A DNA stretch of 64,000 bases, taken from the NCBI GenBank assembly GCA_036785705.1, contig JAWUZG010000135.1, positions 806,001 through 870,000 of the forward strand, read 5' to 3'. Positions 38,063 to 49,505 of this stretch are shown piece after piece. The stretch comes from Acanthornis magna (taxonomy: Eukaryota; Chordata; Aves; Passeriformes; Acanthizidae). Position 1 is the first letter of the stretch; every line of letters begins with the position of its first letter. The notes under the pieces are model-generated. The model saw only the letters and a program-made list of their open reading frames with translations, made no database searches and was not told the DNA's origin. The translations under genes and the position numbers were made by a program.

Positions 38063-38394
38063 TGCTAAGGCTGAACGTGTCAATGGAAGCCTCAAAACAC
38101 AGAGGACTCCAAGTGGTCAAAAACATCCAAGACATAGGTTCAGGCCTGGCCTCAAGCCTTCCAGAGAGTCCGCGTACAACCCAGGCGGAGAGAGACAACA
38201 GGAGGAAATATTTAGGAAATATTGCGTGGCAGGCCATAGCAAGCGAAGTCTCTGGCAAGAAAAATGGCGAGATGAGAAAGCAGCTTACCTTGCCAAGGTA
38301 TCGAACAGCTTGGAAGTTCCACTTTGCCGAAACTCTGCACATTCGTCACCTTCTCCACACGCACCTGCCCACCTCTTCCTGCCTGGAGACTGAA

Positions 38395-38560
38395 GCTGTG
38401 CTCCATGGAAAAACAGGCACTTTACCAACCAAGTCCAGAGCACCGTTCCAAGTCCCGATGACCCTCACTGAAGGCGAGGTTACGGCCAGAGGACCCGCAA
38501 TTCACTGCTCCAGAGTGAAGAACACCTGTGCTTCTGAAACAGCTAGAAGACAAAAGCGGA
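38395..38560 (+). pseudogene. Decayed retroviral integrase C-terminus fragment
   Basis: A plus-strand frame contains 'APFQVPMT' and, after about 12 residues, 'HCSRVKNT'. In the two other class I elements of this window the integrase end reads 'GPFQVLLTT' then 'WIHHSRVKK' or 'WIHASRIK' at the same spacing. That order supports an old pol relic. It lies between the GAAA tract and GC unit copy 3. Sequence around it (38.06-38.69 kb) is probably of the same origin but is too decayed to name. Confidence 0.45.
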
Positions 38561-38671
38561 TACAAATCAAGATGGGGCCATTTCAATGGTTCCCTTATCC
38601 GTGCCTGTTATCTGCACAGCTGCTAATCCCGACTCAGATTTGGCCTCCAAATCCACATGGAACTTTCATCC

Positions 38672-39446
38672 AGAATGGACTTTCACTTCTAGGCTGAAAA
38701 AGGCAACAGAGGGACACTGGGGCGCCTTTGACAAGGCGGGAGAGCCTTGTGGAAGCCCATGGAATCATTGGTGCTAGCAGCAACCTGCTCCAGGTGGGCT
38801 CGTCTCTCCTGCCTTGCAGAGGTGCTGGCAGGACCCTGCCCCGGTACCCGTGGCTGGCCAGGGGCTCACGGCTTGACAGGGGAAATGGCTCTGCTCCAGG
38901 ACAGCCCCCTCCGCACACGGCATGCAGGTGCATTTTGTGCTCTCTCGTGGCACACAGGGGGAAAAAATCAAGGCTGAGCCAGCCCCTTTGCCTGCCCCCA
39001 GCCCATCTCCGGGCTTCTTGTGGCATCAGGGCGGGGCAAATTTGGTCGGAACTTTTGTTTCACTTGGCCGCAGTGCCGGCCCTGCCTGGGCACCTAGCTG
39101 CTGCTGGGACATGCTGTGTCCCGATTCCACCTTCCCCCAACACCTCCCCCAGCCGTGGACAAGCTTTGGGGCACTTTGGGGTGCTCCTCCCTGCCCTGCC
39201 CCTGCCGCTCTCCCCCGTGCCTCCCAAAACTCCCCCGCGCAGGAGGAGGAGTAGGAGGAAGGGGGGACTCCCAAGAGCTGCTGCTGTCCCGGCTTCATGG
39301 AAAGCCTCCCCCTGCCCGTCCTTGTCCCCACTGCCTGGCAGCCGCCAAAGCGGACGAGGCCGAGGTGGGGAGGGGACCCCGACGCCAGCTAAGCTCGGCT
39401 CGGTTCAGCTAAGCTCGGCTCGGCCCAGCCGGGCGCGGAGCGGAGC
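38672..39446 (+). repeat. GC-rich duplicated unit, copy 3 (direct, truncated)
   Basis: It starts with 'tttcacttctaggctgaaaa', matching the complement of the left palindrome arm at about 29.75-29.79 kb, then follows copy 2 from 38724 nearly base for base. It stops after 'gggcgcggagcggagc' and passes abruptly into AT-rich sequence at about 39447, so it keeps only the first half of the unit. Differences from copy 2 include a small insertion in 'cctcccccagccg' and changes in the AGGAGG run. Confidence 0.9.
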
Positions 39447-39737
39447 TATAGCCTATGAGTGTCTTTGTATTACCATAGGCTGCTACATATTTAAATCCTG
39501 AAAAACTGGTTCTTCAACTTCTGCTGGGTTGATTAAGATCAGCTGACTTTTGGATCCACCCTAGAGTAGCTGTTTAGAAGACAATAGGCTGGAATGTCTT
39601 CCCTCTAGCTATTCCCTGATTGGTATTTCAAAACTTGTCTTCATCTCAATCTCCCCTAAGGTTTTAATATTCTTAGCATCTTTTGCTAGGCAATAATTTC
39701 CATAAGACTTTCCTATTTCTTCTTCCCCAACACCTAT

Positions 39738-40417
39738 TTGCTGTGGTCATTAGTGCAGAAAGAACATGAGAAAACACATTGGGGTATAGATGCTCTGTAC
39801 AATTATTTGAAAGAAAAAATCATAGCCAGGAAATTGCAGAGCACAGTAATATTGGTAACTCGTCAGTGTAGTCTTTGCCTCCGAACTAATCCTAAAAATA
39901 CCCCAAAGCCTAAAATTGGACAAATTGGGAAAGGCTGTGGGCCGGGACAGCAATGCCTTGGCCCCAGGCCCTCCCATTAGCGTTCGTAGGAATTTGGACA
40001 AAACCGATAACAAAATTAAAATTGAGTCCCTTTGAAATATTGTATGGGAGGCCATATGCAGTCCAAGAAGGCACTTCACCCATCCAAGTGGAAGAAAAGA
40101 CCCTACACAGATGCATAGTAGCTCTGAATAAACAGCTTGGAAAAATTGAGAAATATGTGGCTGGAGCCCAAAACAGGGAACTAGATGGGCCAGTACACGA
40201 TGTACAACCTGGATATTATGTGTATGTTAAGTCTTTTGCAGAGAAGATCCTAGAACCGCAGCGGGAGGGACCATTCCAAGTGCTCCTCACGACCTTCACT
40301 GTGATCAAGATCAAGGAACAGAAAGCCTGGATTCACCATTCCCGAGTGAAGAAGGCTCTTGACAGAATTTGGAGAGTAACACCAGGTGAAGATGAACTGA
40401 AGCTGAAGCTGACCTGA
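39738..40417 (+). pseudogene. Class I ERV pol remnant: integrase ends, core deleted
   Basis: The first part (39738-39980) has the integrase zinc-binding H-H-C-C arrangement: 'HEKTHWGIDALYNYL' and then 'CSLCLRT'. The second part (39953-40417, another frame) has 'KLSPFEILYGRPYAV' and 'GPFQVLLTT...WIHHSRVKK', the C-terminal gamma-like integrase region. The whole catalytic D,D-35-E core that should lie between them is missing, and the reading frame shifts at the join. No RT, RNase H, protease or gag precedes it. The product could not integrate DNA. It abuts the env frame, as in complete proviruses. Confidence 0.85.
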
Positions 40418-40445
40418 AAAAGTGAATAGTGGACTTGTAGGTGTT

Positions 40446-42491
40446 ATGAACATAATGTGTAAAGTGAGAATTTTAGTAGTCCTTGTCATTATTGTGACAG
40501 GAATCAAGGCAACACCACTCAGGTACAATGCAACAGGAGTATACCGATGCCAAGGGAAGGCATATGATCCACACTCCCGAAAGGCTCTGAACAAGATGCT
40601 CAGAGTTACAAATGCAAGTGTATGGGAAGGGAAAAATATTCTGGGTTGTGAATATGCTTTTGTGCACGATGGGTTCCGTGAGACTTCTCAAACACCCATG
40701 GAACTCATCCGACTTGGTCCTGAATGTTGTGACAAATGCTTGAGTACGTGCCCTGAGTTCAGATTTAAAATAGAGGGGTACGCAAAAAGAGCATATTTCA
40801 TTGACTTCAACCTCACCCAAGTTTGTACAAAGCCCTATGAAAATCAAGGTGAAGTAACCAAACCAGCACCAAGAAAAGTCAAGACCACGATTCAGGCATC
40901 CAAAAAGAGGCAGTCCCTAGTTCCCACAGTTATGAAAATTGGGCCATATGCTATTAAGAAAACTGGACTTCAAAAGCTGTTAACTAACCTAGAATGGTCC
41001 TTAAAAAGAGTAGAAATGGGGATGCAAGTAAACATATCTGCCACTCGGCCAGAGTGTGCCCCGTTTCTCAAAAATCCCTCTACAGACTGGAGCAATTGGC
41101 TCCGACACCGTATACCTTATAACTTCAAAACTAAAAGGGACCTTACAGGACTGTTGGGGACAGGATTGGGAGTCGTAAATGCAATTGATTCAGAAGTATT
41201 AATTAACAAATTGGCCACAGTGGGGAGTGACTTAGTTAAATTACAGCAGCCATTGCAATCTTCCTTGTTGGCTTTAGGTAATGATCATTGGAAATTGTCC
41301 AAAGTATTGCCAGAGTGGGAGACCATGGAAGAGCTAGACCATGAAGTAATAATCAGTGCTCTCGGTGTAGCCAGCAAAAATATTTCCTTAGCCCTTGGCT
41401 GCACTCAAGCACAACTATGGGTGCAATCTGTAGCTGCTTCAGTTATCAGAGAAGGTGAAGTAGGGATCTTCCCCGTTGAAATTCGTAAAATTGTTTGGGA
41501 CGATGCCTCTGAAATTGAAAAAGAACTTCAGTCTTGGTGGGTTTTAGTCAATTTTACATATGACCCCGTGACAAATATAGTCACAGCCTTTGTCCTGACT
41601 ATTCATAATGCATCAGTTAGCCTGATATATCCAATACTTCCTCTAGGATTAAATCATGAAGGAACTGTACTATACCCCTCTAAACATAGAACATGGGCAC
41701 AAGAGAATAAAGGACAATGGCAAACCATCAACCTAGAGTCTTGCTCAATGAAAGAGCAGTTAAGATACATATGTGAAGGAATCCCAGAAGAAGACAAAGA
41801 TACTTGTTTAGATACAGATCAAAGCATTTGTAACTTTGAAGTGCATTCAGTCAACCAAATGACTCAGCTGGTGTATGCTGGACAAGGTTGTGTCTGTCTC
41901 AGGACAGCATGTCCCACCATAATGATAGACAACCTGGTTGTAAATGAGACTCAATTCAATTTATGCATTTGTAACTTCACAAAAGTTGAAGGATGTGACT
42001 TTTCCTATCAGGCACCTGTAATATCACACTAGTATATAAAAGCGAGCCTGACTACCGTACAGGAAATCTTGCCAGTGCCCATAGGAATGAACTTAACACT
42101 AGTCACCCAACTGCTAAAACACCCAGAATTACAAGGAATTTTGAAAGAAATTAGAGAAGCAGGGAAAAAGACTCTAATTACAATACACCATGACACGGAA
42201 ACACAAACTGTTTTCAAGCAATTTGAAGGACACTTGTCTCATCATTGGTGGGATGTGCTCTTTGGATGGTCTCCAACAGCAACTGGTGTACTAAATGCCT
42301 TGATTCATCCTGTTGTTGTATTACTCTTTTTAGTAGGTATTAGTTTAACCCTATCTGTTGTGACGCTTCTTTGGAATTGGAAGATTTTGCGAAAAATAGC
42401 CGCTTTAACATCGCTCTCCAAAGCGTATGTCCTAGTCTTAAGAGACAATAGCCATACAGCATGGATAGATGAGGAGGAGTCTCCATATTGA
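40446..42491 (+). pseudogene. Class I ERV envelope, long frame with one internal stop
   Basis: An ATG at 40446 starts a frame with a hydrophobic signal-like stretch ('VRILVVLVIIVTGIKA'), a Cys-rich SU-like part with many N-x-S/T sites, and a basic KTKR about 240 codons in, followed by a Gly/Leu-rich fusion-peptide-like run ('DLTGLLGTGLGVVNAID'). A long ectodomain follows. A TAG at 42030-42032 ends the frame. The same frame then continues without another stop to 42491 and holds the membrane anchor ('VVVLLFLVGISLTLSVVTLL') and a cytoplasmic tail. Thus a single nonsense change separates ectodomain and anchor. From the sequence a secreted truncated product is possible if transcribed; nothing here shows expression. 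I recognise the type as an env common in bird ERVs, without a family name. Confidence 0.85.
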
Positions 42492-42507
42492 GTAAAAGAA
42501 TTTACTC

Positions 42508-42529
42508 ATCGTAAAAGAGAAGTGGGGAA
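42508..42529 (+). other. Polypurine tract before LTR copy 2
   Basis: A purine run 'aaaagagaagtggggaa' directly precedes the TG of the LTR, as expected for the plus-strand primer of a retrovirus. It sets the LTR start. Confidence 0.8.
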
Positions 42530-43199
42530 TGAAACATAGGGTTTTCTTTTAGACACTTAAGTGTAGAGATTTTAGATAAAAGTTAGTTTTGTTAAAATTA
42601 ACTAGAACAGAAAAAGATGCAGAACTCAGTTAGAAAGAAATTAATGATTAAATGCAGAGTAGCCCTTTGATTATTTGATATTTACTCAGCTGTGCTTAGA
42701 ACAGACAATTAATAATCTTAAGAAAAGAGGTTCAAAGGAGAGCCTAGACAGTTACAAATTTTGCCCAGATGCAACCTACTTAGAAGCAATAGAAGAGAGC
42801 ATTGGGAGTTTTCCAGGGTCAAATGTATTGTCAAAAATCAACAAAGTAAGAAGGTCACACTGAGGAAGACTCATATTACTTCATCCAAAGCAGCCCTCAG
42901 ACTCAAATTAACAACCACCGACCCAATTCCATTGCAGGAACTGTGCATGCTTAATGACTTTTTCCCAATTTCCATATGAAGTGGGGAATGGGAGGCGCTT
43001 ATGTTAAATATGCATTTTTGTTATAGATAAATAAGTTCTATGTTGCATTGTTACTTTGGAGCTGTACATTTGGGAGCTATCCCTGCAGCTCTCCGGTGCT
43101 GAAATAAACATACACTTTCTAACCTTAACAAGTTAGAGAGTCTTTGTCCGTCTCAGGTGGATATTGATATTGGATCTATATCTGCATTTTAATAATTCA
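42530..43199 (+). mobile_element. 3' LTR (copy 2) of the class I ERV
   Basis: The 670-bp element runs from TGAAACATAGGG to 'ttttaataattca', following the env frame and polypurine tract. It has an AATAAA within 'gctgaaataaacatacac' and a U5 end like copy 1. The roughly 5% difference from copy 1 would suit an old pair, but the 3' flank is not GA-rich like the 5' flank of copy 1, so the two need not belong to one insertion. Confidence 0.9.
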
Positions 43200-46153
43200 A
43201 AACCACCGCGACTGACCTGCTACTTTTTTGGAGACGCTCTGCATAGAAAGCTGAATGGCACAGCCCACCTCAGCAGTGGGCTGGCTTCACCCTGAGCAGA
43301 ATACCGAGCAGATTTATCAGCACCCTACTGCAGCTGTCAGGCAAATCAGCTGGATCCAAGCATGGAATGGCTTTTCCTGTACTGCAGCCATACAGATCTC
43401 AGTACACAGAAATGGACTTGGGTCTTGTCTGCAGTGAGACTGCTGGACTCCAGCAGGATGAGTACGGTCACAAAGTGATGAGCAGACACCCAAGAAGAGA
43501 TTTAAAGTACAGAAACATGCTTCAAAAATCCTATGTTCAGGTGCAGATATTTGGTCTTGACATGATAAATACCCTCAAGAAAACAAATGACAGAGTATCT
43601 TAGGGTTCAGTTTAGGTTTCGGGGCTCACTAACACTGCTTTTTCAACTAAGGATGTAAGGAGCTTCTGCCATGAGAATGCCGAACATGTCAGTCTCTTTA
43701 ATGCAATGATCATGACGAAGTCTCTAGAGGAAGCTGCAAGACCAAGCACAAATTACTTTGAATCCATCTCGCATATAAAGTGTGCAAACAGCTTTCAAGG
43801 AAACTCTCAACACTGGAAACTGCAAGATAAAACAGGATCAAAAAAGAACCTGCTGGCACTGCTGGAAGATACAGTTTGAAAGACAGTCAAACATCCATTC
43901 AAATGCAGTCTTCCATTCTGAAATTTAACTTAGATTAGCGCTGGACTATGTTGCAGTGCTCACAGAAGGAAGTCTATGGTGTTGGAGACATACAACTTCC
44001 TAGGAAAACTTCCCATTCTGCTCGAAGATTTTCACAGTGCACCGAGCACTGCTCATCTCTCTAGTGCCCTGCTGGATAATGCTGAAATGGTGAAATACTG
44101 AGCTTGGGCTGTAGCATCTCGGCATGTTTCCCAGCTCATGGGAGATGGAAATACATGGAAATACATCCAAGAGTTCAGGGAGCAGGCAGTGAGCTGAGCA
44201 AACCATTAAAAAAAACCCCAGACATGCCTTCCAGTCAAGCAGGAGTTAAGAGGATCTACTATAGGCTCTGCTATAGATTGTGCCCACCATGCTCCCCATA
44301 CTATGGGAAGAACCTAGAGACTACTGAAAAATGCACTCAGAAAGGACTCGGACTCCAAAGAGGTCTAAAACCCACCATTAGAGTAATTATTACCCTTCTG
44401 TGGTTAATCTACTACTATGGGATGCCATGATGTATAAAACAACACCAGCTCTGTGAAGGACTTCAGTAGCCACGGGCTGTGGAGGCAGAAACTTGTGTTT
44501 TCAGGCCGGGGAGCAGCAGGAATCCCTGCTTGGCTGGTACTGTGACTATACAGTTATCATGACTCTGGCACCTGACCCAACCTCCCACTCCGCATCACTG
44601 AAAAGTAGCTCTGCTTTCATGGGAATGTACTGGGCAGTGCTAGTTCAGTTTTAGGGTTTAGTTTTATGTGTCAATAATTATATTTGCAACATGGAAATTT
44701 TCACTTGCAGAAGACACAAACTGTTACTCTCTGCAGTGCCAATGCAGGAAGCGGTGTTTTATTTCAATTCTAAGCTCTGAGAGAACTTTCTCTGTGAAAA
44801 GACGGAGAAGAGCTATCTATCACTATCTTCTATGACAGGGCATATTCTGAAACTTCCTGTCAAAGCAAGTAATTTCAAACTTTCTTTGCAGATTACGCAA
44901 ATACTTGATGTGTGTCTCTGTATACATATATATACACACACATTATACATATATATACACACACATATATAAGTGAGTTGTCAGTGTGATGTATCATATA
45001 AAAATAATACAAACATGTTTACGGAACACTAAGCACAGAAGTCTTTAATTCTGATTTTCGTTTGTCTAGCAAAAACATATTCTGCCCTTTCTTTCTATTG
45101 TAAGCATGAAAGGATAAATAAGCATTCAAGATGAGCTCATAAAAATTATGGCATAAAGCTCTGTTCCACTGAGCTGATCACTCTGACATGCAAAGTTTTA
45201 TTAAATATCACACAAAAATAAAAGCTGTTTCAAAGTATTCCTAAATCCCTAAGCTGCAGAGCGCTTACGGATCACTAGGTAGCTACTGAATGCTGGTATT
45301 AACACCAGATACTTCAAAAGAGGCAATCCTTCCTTATGAAGCCCAGAAAATCTCACTGATGCTACAAGTGACTTGAGGCATAGACAGACACATTCATGGA
45401 TCGAAGGTCTGAGGAACTAGGGCCAGAAACCTAACTCGTGTACAAACTACACACAGTGATTATCCTCCTACTGTCACAAAACCACTCCAGAATTAAGTGA
45501 CTGATGAATGGTGGAGGACAGCTGCCAGGTTTGGAGCCTGCAGCAGGTCCTGTGCCATCCAGCTGGAGCTGCAGCTGGTGCCTGACTGGGCGGACAGGAC
45601 CTCACCGGGGGTCCTCACCCACAGCTGCAGCAACGTAACTGCTCTCACATCCAGCAGGGAGGAGCCTGCAAGATTTAGGACAGCAGAAATCAACTAGCTA
45701 CAGAATTCCGAGTCTCTGTGCTAAAAGACTGCTCTCTTTTCTTAGGTCTGTTTCCTCAGAACCACACGCCACTCCTTAGCCCTGGGCATTTTTCTGCACA
45801 AATCTACAGCAGCAACAAAGGGTCAGGTTTTTTATATTACTCCTAACCTGAAATATGGTCTATTAAAACACCTCACTGTTTCCAGCTTCTGTACATGGAA
45901 ACAAAGTGAAGACCTGCACACCTGTGCCCCCCCAGCCCCTCCCCCATGTCCATGCACCTTCAGAAACTTGCCACCTACCAAACGTACCAAAATGCAGCAG
46001 GCAATGTGTGATTGCTGCAGCATGGTGAGTTACAAATGCACACTCTGGCTCTGTGCACAGCAATCGTCTCTTGTCACAAGGTCACAAAGTGGTACAAAGA
46101 AGTTTTGTGAAAGAACAAAACGAGATGACTGCCATGATGCTTACACCACTTAC
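43200..46153. other. Non-coding stretch where semaphorin 3' exons are expected
   Basis: The SEMA4D-like gene should continue here on minus with PSI, Ig, transmembrane and cytoplasmic exons. I found none with confidence. A TA/CA microsatellite lies at about 44919-44972. A GC-richer patch at 45.50-45.68 kb is discussed among the rejected items. No other gene is visible. Confidence 0.5.
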
Positions 46154-46269
46154 TGTTTCGGATGAAAGCAAGAGAGTTTGGACTGGTTCAAAATTTGGAA
46201 AAAGCTGTGTTTCTTCAATAATACGCATTCCATTTTCATAGCGGATAGCTTTGTGCAGGGCTCCTCGAT
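46154..46269 (-). pseudogene. SEMA4D: SEMA4D-like sema exon (DRGALHKAI...VQTLLLSS)
   Basis: The 116-base exon has a TTGTTTCAG acceptor and a GTAAGT donor. It encodes '[20 protein letters not shown]' and '[12 protein letters not shown]', corresponding to human SEMA4D '[20 protein letters not shown]' and '[12 protein letters not shown]'. It is the last blade region of the sema propeller and the most 3' exon seen. Its own frame is open and its phase fits the exon above. Confidence 0.9.
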
Positions 46270-46692
46270 CTGAAACAACAGAGCAATATGTTTAAGTAAG
46301 ATCCTTGAAACAAAAAGGCAGGAAAAGAGCCTGCACAACTGCTGTAAGTTGTCTCAATGATCTGCTTCCTGTTCCGGTGAATAATTCTGTGTCAAAGGCA
46401 ACCATTACACTTGCCATCAACAGGACCTCTGAGCAAGAAATAACGTTTTGGTACACAGAATGACCAGTTGGGGATGACATTGTGTGGTTTTGCTCAACTC
46501 ATTGAAGCTTCGCAGTTCTTTTCCTGCAATACTTTTTCAAATCACCTAAGACTGTCCACTTACTGTGCACCTTACATTTTAACAAAAACACTAGCTGGTG
46601 TAAAAGCACTGTAAATATGGGAATCTCAAGAGTTTGTCTAAGAAAACAAATCAATCAGTGCACCATGAAAAAAAGTGTTTTGCAGAACTCAC

Positions 46693-46915
46693 CTGTACCG
46701 ATGAACATAACATCATAGACGGTGCCATTGAGTGCTCTGACTCTGTCTACTACAATCTGTGTATACTTCACATCTCGCTTTACTAGCCAAGGTCTGTCTC
46801 CCACTGGGGTCACTGAGTCATCCATTAGCGGATGATGTCTAACAAACAGCAATGTTTTGTCTGGTAAATTCAGAGAACTCATGTAGTTTGATGCTCTGGC
46901 TTCATTGTTTATACA
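46693..46915 (-). pseudogene. SEMA4D: SEMA4D-like sema exon (LPDKTLLFV...GTVYDVMF)
   Basis: The 223-base exon lies between CCCCCTGCTAG and GTGAGT. It encodes '[20 protein letters not shown]', '[17 protein letters not shown]' and '[20 protein letters not shown]'. This is the strongest identifier: human SEMA4D has '[20 protein letters not shown]' and '[20 protein letters not shown]'. The frame is open. Trp in 'DRPW' replaces the family Arg of 'NRPR', a CGG-to-TGG kind of change that suits relaxed constraint. Splice phases fit both neighbours. Confidence 0.93.
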
Positions 46916-47704
46916 CTAGCAGGGGGACACAGAGGGGGTGGGAAATAAAAGAGACAACCAAATTGTATCATTTATTCCTACAAAATAAAGACAATTAACA
47001 GCAGTTGTATGCATTTTCTTCTCCACATTATTTTGGCCAGTAACCACACCTGCACACTACACTCTTTGTACCGAGGAAGATCCTCAACTCTCACTGCACT
47101 TTGGCTTCTGGGATGTACTAATCCCTGAGCTTTGGACTACATTTTCGTTTGGGTCCAAAATGCATTCTAAAAAAACATTCCCTCTGTGCTCTCATTCATC
47201 TTCCCTACTTTTAACCAACACCTCTTTAAGCACTAGCAACAATACAACTGTAAGGAACTAAGGAAGTAGGCAAAGTCTGAAAGAGACCCAGTGTTGGAAA
47301 GTTTTCTTTTGCAGAGCAGTGCACTATACCAGATAAACGTGCTGGCTCTACTGAGACAACGCAATAATTGCTATCCTTCTTTTCATCTGAACTAAAAGGT
47401 TTATGACGTTGCTAGTGTATATTAAATTCTATTTCACAGAGAAAATTATTAACAAAATAATGAAAATACAAACCCAGCAAATAACTTAATTCTAAATTAA
47501 AAAACCCCAAAAAACCAAAGACTTTGATTCCCAAATAAAAAATTCAGAACACATCACTTGAGCGTTCTCCTACAAAGTCTTTACAACAAGAAGCAACCAG
47601 GTGAGGGCAAACAAATGAATCATTAGCAGGTTACTAGTATTCCCTGGTCTGTTTACTACTGAGCATTAAAAGAAGTCATCAGATCCAAGATTACAGAAAC
47701 TTAC

Positions 47705-47864
47705 TGCACCAGGCCGAGGATTAGGAATTTCCCCGTAGTATCATACCCACTTTACATGATGGGATGGTTCTACTCTACCACTCTGCATGTATTTTCCTTT
47801 TGAGAAAACCTCTTCTACAGTAGACAGATTGTACACACACACTGCTGACAACCCCACATTATTC
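47705..47864 (-). pseudogene. SEMA4D: SEMA4D-like sema exon with in-frame stop
   Basis: The 160-base exon (CTGTACTTACAG acceptor, GTAAGT donor) encodes '[20 protein letters not shown]', matching human '[20 protein letters not shown]', and ends 'PNPRPGA'. Between them the family has 'SHTKWVRYNG'. Here the codons give 'SHHVKWV', then TGA (47741-47743 on plus, as TCA), then 'YYG'. The stop sits exactly at the Arg codon, a CpG-type CGA-to-TGA change, and there is also one extra codon before Lys. A full-length semaphorin cannot be made from this copy without readthrough or exon skipping; skipping would shift the frame. Confidence 0.9.
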
Positions 47865-47992
47865 CTGTAAGTACAGGAAGAAATTAGGAAAAAAAACAAA
47901 ACGCAACAAAACATAGGAGGAATTATTATTTTCTTGTAGTAACCAGCTGAGATGAAAGGTACTTAAACAGGAAAAGGCTACAGCACACTTAC

Positions 47993-48166
47993 AGTTGTGG
48001 GGTGAAGACTCCATATATCACTGGCTCCTTCAAAGTTGGAGATTTGACAATAAAAACATCATTGATAACATTGAAAATTAAATTCTTATCAGGGATTGTA
48101 CAAATCAGTCTGGCCTTGAGAAAGGAAGTCCATTTTTTCTGCAAGGTCCTTAATCCTCCTCGGTCC
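47993..48166 (-). pseudogene. SEMA4D: SEMA4D-like sema exon, 2 nt short at acceptor
   Basis: The exon encodes '[20 protein letters not shown]' and '[11 protein letters not shown]', matching the human '[20 protein letters not shown]' perfectly. The exon above (49506-49657) ends on a whole codon (TGC AAG), so this exon should start with three bases for Gly before GAC. After the only nearby AG (ATCATAAAAG) there is just one G before GAC, giving 174 bases where 176 would be in frame. Used as is, the frame runs to a TGA about 25 codons on. Either two bases were lost at the acceptor or another, non-obvious acceptor is used. Confidence 0.85.
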
Positions 48167-49505
48167 CTTTTATGATATTAAAAAAATAAAAAGGTGTTTG
48201 TGAGGAGCGCTAGCAGTATTTTTGCATTTAAGAACCACTGCTGTACAGTGGCTTAATTACTAAGCCCTGGTGTTTTGTAACATTTCATCTCTAGCAACAT
48301 CAATAAATGTTCACACATCCACAAACAGAACAGGATGAAAGCTACAGGAAAATTGATTCAACAAAAATAACGCAAAATTATTTCTATCGCACGCACAGGG
48401 AAGATGAAATACGAGCGTTAATGAAGAACATACCTCAGCAACACTCAAAAAAGCTGAGATGGGAGATGCATCATTAGGAAAAAAGTAAAACAAGCATGGA
48501 AGTATTATACTGTCCTTTAAGAGAAATAGGTAATATTGCATTTGTTCTGTGACATCAAAACTGATTTAAATTCTAATGCTGCAGTATGCCTTAAAACTTG
48601 CCTGACATTGATAATTTCATTGGAAGAAATCCAGCAATGGTTTAATCCTTCTAGCAGTTACCATCTTTATTAAGGATTTGCAGGTACCAAGGCATAAAGA
48701 AGTTAAGATCTATTGACTAGAAATGTTTCAAAATGTTTGATAATTGACCTGTAGCTCTGATACGTCTCTAAAAGAGAGATTTCAATGTATGTTGAAACAG
48801 TATTCATATTTCCATTTAATATTTCCACTCATTACCTAATTGTATATGCAATGTATTAAAGGAAATCTGCAAAATTTATTAAAACAATTAAGTGTAAGTG
48901 CTTACAGATTTACAACCTGCCACCAATTTCCATTTCAAACAACAGTCTGAAATACAGAATAACACAATAAATGAAGCTCTCATATTTCACAATACTCCCC
49001 TCTGAAAGTGTGCACAAGCTGTCAGTAGGCAGAGTGCCATAATAAGAAGTCCCATGTAAACCTGCCTCCAGCTCCTTGTTTAATGGAAATCTCAAGGGCA
49101 CTAACTCATTACTGATGTTTTGACTTCCCTGTTTAACTACAAAACAGTAAAGTCAAAATAAAACTTCTAACCTCATAAAAACGAAACAGCCAGATAAATT
49201 TGCTGTTGGGAAAACGGTTGCTTTGTTTTCTTTGTCACGGTTGCTTTGTTTTCTCCCAGAGGAGATCAGAACCCCCAGATGTACCGAAATTTCACAACTG
49301 TGAAAAATAGATCAAGTATTTATTCACAAAGCAACCATTTGGCTTTCTCAGTTCTGACGACCTGATTGGAACTCCTCATTCATTAAAATTCACCAAATTC
49401 AATCACTGCCATTTACATGGCAGTAAGTCCACAAAAATGAATACTTTTTAACACACACACAAGATTCTAAGAGATACAGTAAAAGTAAATGGAACTATCT
49501 CCCAC

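Noticed and set aside
37389..38393. Lys/Glu/Arg-rich frames
   Set aside because: They are translations of the GAAA/GGAA microsatellite.
45493..45697. Possible decayed PSI-domain exon of the semaphorin on minus ('AGSS' after a TTGCAG, later 'QSGTSC')
   Set aside because: Only scattered Cys and Gly-Ser agreement. Keeping the PSI Cys spacing needs at least one frameshift, and no donor fits. Too weak to annotate.
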